DNA of 37,931 nt, taken from the NCBI GenBank assembly GCA_947632405.1, contig CANRPE010000012.1:1-37931 (forward strand), written 5' to 3'. Below, in pieces: positions 32,858-37,931 of the stretch. Position numbers and translations under genes: made by a program. This DNA is from an uncultured Bacilli bacterium. GTDB taxonomy: Bacteria; Bacillota_I; Bacilli_A; RF39; UBA660. The notes below the pieces were generated by a model, which worked only from the letters and a program-made list of their open reading frames with translations, was not told where the DNA came from and searched no databases. Numbering within the stretch: position 1 is the first letter of the stretch; each line of letters opens with the position of its first letter.

Positions 32858-34126
32858 ATGTCTAAAGATTTAGAAGAAAAAGAAGAAACAAAAAATAAAG
32901 AAACATCATTAAGAGAAAACGTAATTTTAGAGGATAATAAAAAAGACAAGAAAAATAAATCGAAAAGTAATCAAAAATTTTTAATTCTTATATGTATATT
33001 TATTTTAATTATTATTTTCTTAGTTGGTTTCTTTTTTAAGATATTTTATCCAAAACTAAACTCTTATTTAGAAAACAAAACAAAAGATAATATTGAATTA
33101 AAATATACTGAAACCACTAATACAAAAAATGATGGTATATATATTACTGATGTTTCTGATATTGTTGAAAATGTAATGCCATCTATTGTTGCAATTACAA
33201 GTAAAACTTTAATTTCATCTGGAAGATTTGGACCAAACTTTTTTGGAGAAGAACAATATTCAGAAGGTGCAGGTTCAGGAATTATTATTAGTAAATCAGA
33301 TGAAGAACTTATGATTTTAACAAATAATCATGTTGTAGAAGATGCTAATGAATTATCTGTTCAATTTATAAATGAAAAAAGTTTTGATGCTAAAATTGTT
33401 GGTACATCTGAAAGAAAAGATATAGCAGTTATAGCTGTATCATTAAATGACATTGATAGTGAAACATTAGAAGCAATAAAAATAGCCAAAATGGGTGATT
33501 CAACTAAACTAAAAGTTGGAAATGGAATTATTGCTATTGGTAATGCTTTAGGTTATGGACAGTCAGTTACTACAGGAGTAGTAAGTGCTTTAGATAGAGA
33601 AGTTTCAATAGATAATTATACAAATAAAATGATTCAATTAGATGCTGCTATTAATGGTGGAAATAGTGGAGGAGCTTTATTAAATAGTAATGGTGAAGTA
33701 GTTGGAATAAATTCTGCCAAATATTCATCAAATGCAATGGATTCTTCTGCTAGTATAGAAGGAATGGGATTTGCTATTCCAATATCAGATGTTAGTAATC
33801 TTATAACTACACTTATGAATGGAGAAAATGACGAAAGTGTAACATTAGGTGTAGAAGGATACATAATAAGTAATAATAATAGTAGCTATTATAATATGCC
33901 ATCTGGGTTTTATATTTCTAAAATTACATCTGGAAGTAGTGCTGATAAATCAGAATTAGAAATAGGCAATATTATCACTAAAATAGAGGGTAATGAAGTT
34001 GCTAATCTAAGTGACATACAAGATGTTTTAAATAAATTAAATAAAGGAGATAAGGTAAACTTAACGATCAGTTATATAAATGGTCGTGAATATAAAGAAA
34101 AAGATATTAAAGTTACTTTATCTTAA
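32858..34126 (+). CDS. htrA: HtrA/DegP-family serine protease
   Basis: A surface quality-control protease that degrades misfolded exported proteins. Acidic/Lys-rich cytoplasmic N-terminus, one membrane helix (about residues 43-66), then the trypsin-like domain with the triad His158 (TNNHVVEDA), Asp188 (RKDIAVIAV) and Ser270 (NGGNSGGALLN). A C-terminal PDZ domain (about 335-420: GFYISKITSGSSADKSELEIGNIITKIEG) follows. Length 422 fits Gram-positive HtrA. RBS GAGGTGATAATAA. Lying between repeats at 32463 and 34196, it is likely part of the two-component regulon, as HtrA is with CssRS in Bacillus. Confidence 0.95.
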   Translation: MSKDLEEKEETKNKETSLRENVILEDNKKDKKNKSKSNQKFLILICIFILIIIFLVGFFFKIFYPKLNSYLENKTKDNIELKYTETTNTKNDGIYITDVSDIVENVMPSIVAITSKTLISSGRFGPNFFGEEQYSEGAGSGIIISKSDEELMILTNNHVVEDANELSVQFINEKSFDAKIVGTSERKDIAVIAVSLNDIDSETLEAIKIAKMGDSTKLKVGNGIIAIGNALGYGQSVTTGVVSALDREVSIDNYTNKMIQLDAAINGGNSGGALLNSNGEVVGINSAKYSSNAMDSSASIEGMGFAIPISDVSNLITTLMNGENDESVTLGVEGYIISNNNSSYYNMPSGFYISKITSGSSADKSELEIGNIITKIEGNEVANLSDIQDVLNKLNKGDKVNLTISYINGREYKEKDIKVTLS

Positions 34127-34150
34127 CAATACTCCTTAACTTTATATAAA

Positions 34151-34182
34151 GAAAATGGATACCTCGCCATTTTCTTTTTTTT
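34151..34182 (+). terminator. Terminator after htrA
   Basis: GAAAATGG (34151-34158) pairs with CCATTTTC (34167-34174), followed by eight T. Confidence 0.85.
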
Positions 34183-34195
34183 GAAAAATTTAAAT

Positions 34196-34229
34196 CTTTA
34201 ATGTTTCTTTAATATTTACATAATAAAAT
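34196..34229 (+). promoter_or_regulatory. Operator repeats and promoter of the ABC transporter
   Basis: CTTTAATGTTT (34196-34206) and CTTTAATATTT (34207-34217), then TAAAAT at 34224-34229. The preceding TTGAAAAATTTAAAT also matches the copy before 30249. Confidence 0.6.
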
Positions 34230-34254
34230 AGTATTGTTTAAAGGAGGAATAAGT

Positions 34255-35700
34255 ATGTTTATACTAAAAAATGCATGGATTTCAATTAAAAGAAATAAAG
34301 GAAGGAATATTTTAATAGGAATTATTATTTTAATTATTGCTTGTGCTTGTACAATAACACTAGCAATTAAAAATACAGCATCAGATTTAATAAATTCCTA
34401 TAAAAGTGCTTATGAAAAAGAAGTAACTATTGGCTTTGATAGGGAAAATATGATGAAAGATTTTGATCCATCCCAGAAAGAAGAAAGAGAAAGTGCAAGG
34501 GAAAAATTTGATAATATTGCAAGTTATACAATTAGTGATGTTTTAAAATTTGCAGATAGTGATTATATTGAAAGTTATTATTATACCTATGGTGTTGGAT
34601 TAAATGGAAATAATATAGAAAAAGCTGAAATTGAATCAAATAGTAATATGTCAAATGGATTTGGTCATGGAAAAGAAAATAATATGTCTGATACTGATTT
34701 CACTTTAACAGGTTATAGTTCAGAAGATGCAATGAGTGAATTTATTAGTGGTGCTTATACTATGAGTGAAATTGTTGATAATGCTTGGGATATTGCATTT
34801 AATGGTAATTATGTATTTATCAATGAAGAACTTGCAAGTTATAATAATTTGAAATTAAATGACAAAATAAAACTAGAAGATGAAGATGGAAATGTTTATG
34901 AGTTTGAAATTATTGGTATTTTTAAAGAAAATGACGAAGATAATCAAGAGTCAATGTCTATGTTTTCTAATTCTGTAAATACAATAGTAACTAATAGTGA
35001 TGCAGTTGTTAATCTTACAAATGGAAATGAAAATTTAAAAGCTTCAATCCATCCTACTTTTATTATAGATTCGTATGATAATGTAGAGAAACTTCAAGAT
35101 GAATTTTATGAGAAAGGATTAGATGAAAACTTCATATTACAAACGAATGAAGAACTTGCTGAAAGTGGAGTTTCAAGTGTAAAAAACATTTCATCATTTT
35201 CAACTACTTTCTTAGTTATTACACTTATTATTGGTGGAATTGTCTTATTTGTAATCAATATGATTAATATTCGTGAAAGAAAATATGAAATTGGTGTTTT
35301 AAGAACAATTGGTATTAGTAAATTTAAATTAACAATGCAATTTGTATCAGAACTTGTTATTGTTTCAGTAGTTGCTCTTACATTGGGTGCTGGAATTGGA
35401 GCAGTAAGTTCTAAAGGAGTTAGTAATTCATTACTTGCAAATGAGATAAGTAGTAGTAATGAAAAAACAGAAGAAATAAATAAAAACTTTGGTGGAATGA
35501 ATCATGGTGAAAGAGGAGGTATGCATGGCAAGGGTATGCCTGTTGTTCAAGCTTATGATTCTATTGATGCAGTAGTAGATATTAAAGTTTTATTAGAATT
35601 ACTTAGTATTGGTTTATCACTAGTATTAGTAAGTTCTATTGCTTCAATGGTTAGTATTCAAAGATTTTCACCACTTACAATATTGAAAGAGAGGTCTTAA
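34255..35700 (+). CDS. ABC transporter permease, FtsX/MacB type
   Basis: Start chosen at ATG 34255 after AAGGAGGAAT; a TTG at 34234 would precede this RBS. The 481-residue protein has helix 1 at about 18-38, a large extracytoplasmic MacB-like domain (about 40-315), then three helices of the FtsX core: TTFLVITLIIGGIVLFVINM, a second at VVALTLGAGIGAVSSKG and a last at LLSIGLSLVLVSSIASMVS. The RERKYEIGVLRTIGISKFKL coupling segment is typical. A Gly/Met/His-rich loop (NFGGMNHGERGGMHGKGM, about 408-430) lies between the last helices and could bind metal. Members export or sense peptides and antimicrobials; the substrate here is not known. Confidence 0.92.
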   Translation: MFILKNAWISIKRNKGRNILIGIIILIIACACTITLAIKNTASDLINSYKSAYEKEVTIGFDRENMMKDFDPSQKEERESAREKFDNIASYTISDVLKFADSDYIESYYYTYGVGLNGNNIEKAEIESNSNMSNGFGHGKENNMSDTDFTLTGYSSEDAMSEFISGAYTMSEIVDNAWDIAFNGNYVFINEELASYNNLKLNDKIKLEDEDGNVYEFEIIGIFKENDEDNQESMSMFSNSVNTIVTNSDAVVNLTNGNENLKASIHPTFIIDSYDNVEKLQDEFYEKGLDENFILQTNEELAESGVSSVKNISSFSTTFLVITLIIGGIVLFVINMINIRERKYEIGVLRTIGISKFKLTMQFVSELVIVSVVALTLGAGIGAVSSKGVSNSLLANEISSSNEKTEEINKNFGGMNHGERGGMHGKGMPVVQAYDSIDAVVDIKVLLELLSIGLSLVLVSSIASMVSIQRFSPLTILKERS

Positions 35701-35702
35701 TA

Positions 35703-36437
35703 ATGGCAAATAAGAAAAAAAATGATTATGTTTCAAAAGATAAAGAAGTAAAAGAAAAAAATACTTCTCCAAAAGATATTATTTTAAGTATTAAAAATGC
35801 AAATTACAGGTATAGTGATGCTGAAGAAGATGACTATGCTTTAAAAAATGTTAGTTTTGATTTTGAAAGTGGAAAGATATATGCCATAAAAGGTCGAAGT
35901 GGAACAGGGAAAACAACACTTTTATCACTTATAAGTGGACTTGAAAAATGTACTGAAGGTGAAATTATATTTGATGGGAAAAGTTTAAAAAGTATGAATT
36001 TAGATAAGTATCGTAATAATGATATAGGTATTGTCTTTCAAAGCTATAATTTACTACCTTTTATGACTGCATGTGAAAATATAATTCTTTCTATGGATGC
36101 AAATGGATTAAAAATAAAAAATAAAAAAGAAAAAGCAATTGAACTTATGGAAAAAGTAGGATTAAAAGCAAGTTATGCTAATCGTAAAGTGTTAAGATTA
36201 TCAGGTGGAGAACAACAAAGAGTTGCTATTGCAAGAAGTTTATCCTACAATCCTAAAATGATAATTGCGGATGAACCAACGGGAAATCTTGATAAACAAA
36301 CAGAAACTGAAATTTTAGATATATTTAAAAAATTAGCTCATGAGGAAAATAAGTGTGTTATTATAGTAACTCATTCACAAAATGTCTGTGATACTGTTGA
36401 TAAAATATATAATTTAAAAAAAGTTCAAGAAAAGTAA
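35703..36437 (+). CDS. ABC transporter ATP-binding protein, MacB/LolD type
   Basis: It powers the upstream permease. A charged N-terminal extension (about 25 residues) precedes the nucleotide-binding domain. Walker A G64-RSGTGKT71, Q-loop IVFQSYNLLP, signature LSGGEQQRVAIARSL, Walker B MIIADEPTGNLD and H-loop IVTHSQN are all present. Length 244. It starts two bases after the permease stop; no strong RBS is visible beyond AGAGG, so coupling is likely. A gene-free stretch of 233 bases follows. Confidence 0.95.
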   Translation: MANKKKNDYVSKDKEVKEKNTSPKDIILSIKNANYRYSDAEEDDYALKNVSFDFESGKIYAIKGRSGTGKTTLLSLISGLEKCTEGEIIFDGKSLKSMNLDKYRNNDIGIVFQSYNLLPFMTACENIILSMDANGLKIKNKKEKAIELMEKVGLKASYANRKVLRLSGGEQQRVAIARSLSYNPKMIIADEPTGNLDKQTETEILDIFKKLAHEENKCVIIVTHSQNVCDTVDKIYNLKKVQEK

Positions 36438-36670
36438 ATTAACAGAAGTTAAAATTTTTAATAATTATATTGAACTTATCAGTTTGAAAGATTATAATTA
36501 GTATATCAAATGTTCTGAATCAAGCTGTAGGGTTTAAGATTTGTTTTGTAATAGCACTAGAAAATATGAAATAAATTTGAAAAAAACGTCTGTATTATAG
36601 TGTATGCAGTGTAGTTATATTAATATATACACTTGATTTATTATATATATTTAAATATTTAAGGAAGTGT
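36438..36670. other. Intergenic stretch before the acyltransferase
   Basis: AT-rich, without an open frame or clear terminator. A near-palindromic element around 36605-36635 (GTGTAGTTATATTAATATATACACTT) is visible. AAGGAAGTGT at its end is the ribosome binding site for the ATG at 36671. Confidence 0.4.
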
Positions 36671-36718
36671 ATGAAAGATGATAAATTCTCAAATTGGGGG
36701 GCTATAATAAAAAAATAA
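36671..36718 (+). other. Short frame with slippery A7 run leading into the acyltransferase
   Basis: AAGGAAG precedes ATG 36671. This frame reads MKDDKFSNWGAIIKK and stops at TAA 36716. The last sense codons form A-AAA-AAA directly before the stop. A shift of -1 there continues exactly in the acyltransferase frame (ITYKQFRNKNE). A G6 run (36696-36701) lies just upstream. Confidence 0.5.
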
Positions 36719-37851
36719 CTTATAAACAGTTTAGAAATAAAAATGAAATAGCTCGTAATTCATCTATAGAGTTACTCAAAATTATAGCGATAATATTTGT
36801 TGTATTATCACATTCTATTCCAGCTGATGCTATATATAGTAGTGCTATAAATATAAATTATGGACTAAATTTTCAAATATTTGTTCTTCAAAATATAGTT
36901 AATTTAGGTCAAATTGCAAATTGTATTTTTTTGGTTTGTTCAGCTTGGTTTTTAGTTGATAGTAAAAAGGCTAAAGGAGAAAAAGTTGCAACATTATTTG
37001 GAGATGTATTTTTTGAAGGTATAGTTACTATGATTATTGCTTATATTGTAGGGTATAGGTTTTCTATAAAATATACTATTAAACAACTTATTCCAGTTAT
37101 ATATGATGATGCTATTTGGTTTGTATCTTGCTATATTTTGTTATACATAGTCCATCCATTTTTGAATATAATTATAGATAAATTGGATAATAGAAAATTA
37201 TGTTCCTTGGCTGCATGTTTATTTGTAATGTATTGTTGTATATTCTTTGTTTTAAACAATGCAGGATTTTATTATTCTAATATAATAGGGTTTATTACTA
37301 TTTATTTTATTACAGCATATGTGAAAAGAAGTGGCTTATATAAAAAGTTTATGAATAAAAAGTCATCTATAATATTAATTATTTTATGTTTGTTATTTCA
37401 AATAGCAATAAACTTATTATCCAGTTACATAACTGCAAAGACAGGAAAAATGCTATATTACAGATGGAATGCATTTATTAATCCGTTATTTATTCTAATA
37501 GCACTAGGAAGTATAGGCATTACTTTAAATAAAAATTATAATAATAAGATTATCAATTATTTTTCAAGCTTATCATTATTAATTTTTATTTATCATTGTA
37601 ATGCAACAATGAGAAATAAAATGCGCTTTGATTTCTTTCAATATATTTTAAAAAATTATTCATATACTAATTTAATTAGTTGGTGTTTTGTATTTTTCAT
37701 AATAATATTAAGTTATGCAGTTATAGCTTCAATAATTTATAAAGGTGTATTTAAAAAATATATGGATAAAATATCAATTGAAATATATAGGAAAATTAAT
37801 ATTATTTGGAATAAGATTATTAACATTATAAATAGTAAAGCTACATCTTAA
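36694..37851 (+). CDS. Acyltransferase 3 family membrane protein
   Basis: A polytopic enzyme that transfers acetyl or other acyl groups to surface glycans or peptidoglycan. About ten membrane helices. The N-terminal motif RNSSIELLKIIAIIFVVLSHSIP carries the family His (SHS) at the end of helix 1. WFLVDSKKAKG and DDAIWFVSCYILLYIVHPFLN follow as in the family. Length about 385. The only start in this frame before the conserved region is TTG at 36694, which has no RBS. A good RBS and ATG lie at 36671 in the frame one base off, so the true protein may begin there and shift frame on A7. No glycan genes are in view. Confidence 0.85.
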   Translation: MGGYNKKITYKQFRNKNEIARNSSIELLKIIAIIFVVLSHSIPADAIYSSAININYGLNFQIFVLQNIVNLGQIANCIFLVCSAWFLVDSKKAKGEKVATLFGDVFFEGIVTMIIAYIVGYRFSIKYTIKQLIPVIYDDAIWFVSCYILLYIVHPFLNIIIDKLDNRKLCSLAACLFVMYCCIFFVLNNAGFYYSNIIGFITIYFITAYVKRSGLYKKFMNKKSSIILIILCLLFQIAINLLSSYITAKTGKMLYYRWNAFINPLFILIALGSIGITLNKNYNNKIINYFSSLSLLIFIYHCNATMRNKMRFDFFQYILKNYSYTNLISWCFVFFIIILSYAVIASIIYKGVFKKYMDKISIEIYRKINIIWNKIINIINSKATS

Positions 37852-37898
37852 TACATGTTAATCATTAGTTAAAATTATACCGATTTATAATATAGATA

Positions 37899-37923
37899 AC
37901 AAACAAAGGTGAACTTTGTTTGT
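37899..37923 (+). terminator. Hairpin after the acyltransferase gene
   Basis: ACAAACAAAG-type 10-base stem (37899-37908) with CTTTGTTTGT (37914-37923) around GTGAA. No T tract is seen before the window ends, so the terminator call is tentative. Confidence 0.5.
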
Positions 37924-37931
37924 AAGAGTAT

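Overview
The window is very AT-rich DNA from a low-GC Bacillota (Firmicutes) genome. TGG is the Trp codon and TGA is a normal stop, so the Mycoplasma code is not in use. AGGAGGTGA-type ribosome binding sites, two sortases, spoVA genes and WXG100 proteins point to a Gram-positive of the Bacilli/Clostridia type, most likely an uncultured host-associated, possibly spore-forming Bacilli lineage. No name can be given from the sequence alone.

1-11.3 kb. This part holds the 3' end of a repetitive surface protein, a GNAT-pyrimidine nucleoside phosphorylase pair, and a surface operon (thioester-domain adhesin, sortase, membrane protein). A UV-damage endonuclease follows, convergent with an M15 peptidase. 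Next come a DacF-like D-Ala-D-Ala carboxypeptidase, an FAD-dependent oxidoreductase, a lipid kinase and a YjdF-like membrane protein.

11.3-16.8 kb is a rearranged sporulation block. Two Spo0A-box-like sites precede a SpoIIAA-like STAS protein and a SigF-like sigma factor. No spoIIAB lies between them, the STAS phospho-serine region is altered, and the sigma frame has no ordinary start codon. A decayed gene, an NPQTS-motif surface protein with its class B sortase, and a short promoter-terminator unit separate this from spoVAC-spoVAD-spoVAE.

16.8-22.5 kb. An RNHCP zinc protein is followed by a type VII-secretion-like cluster: two WXG100 proteins, two unknown proteins and a DUF4176 protein, with no EssC ATPase in view. 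Then come scpA, scpB and tRNA-Leu(CAA).

22.5-28.3 kb looks like an integrative mobilizable element. It carries a large serine recombinase behind an attenuator-like leader, an inverted-repeat-rich candidate oriT, a MobV relaxase and an unrecognised 462-residue protein. A tiny hydrophobic peptide gene on the minus strand lies at or beyond its right side; its mRNA ends can pair over 26 bp, which suggests a type I toxin-like unit. The element ends were not found.

28.7-37.9 kb is an envelope-stress-like region. A secreted coiled-coil protein is followed by an OmpR-family two-component system, a thioredoxin-fold protein without its CxxC, an HtrA protease and a MacB-type ABC transporter. Tandem 11-bp repeats sit before the regulator region, before the thioredoxin/HtrA genes and before the transporter, so these probably form one regulon. 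The window ends with a membrane acyltransferase whose reading frame may be joined by slippage on an A7 tract.
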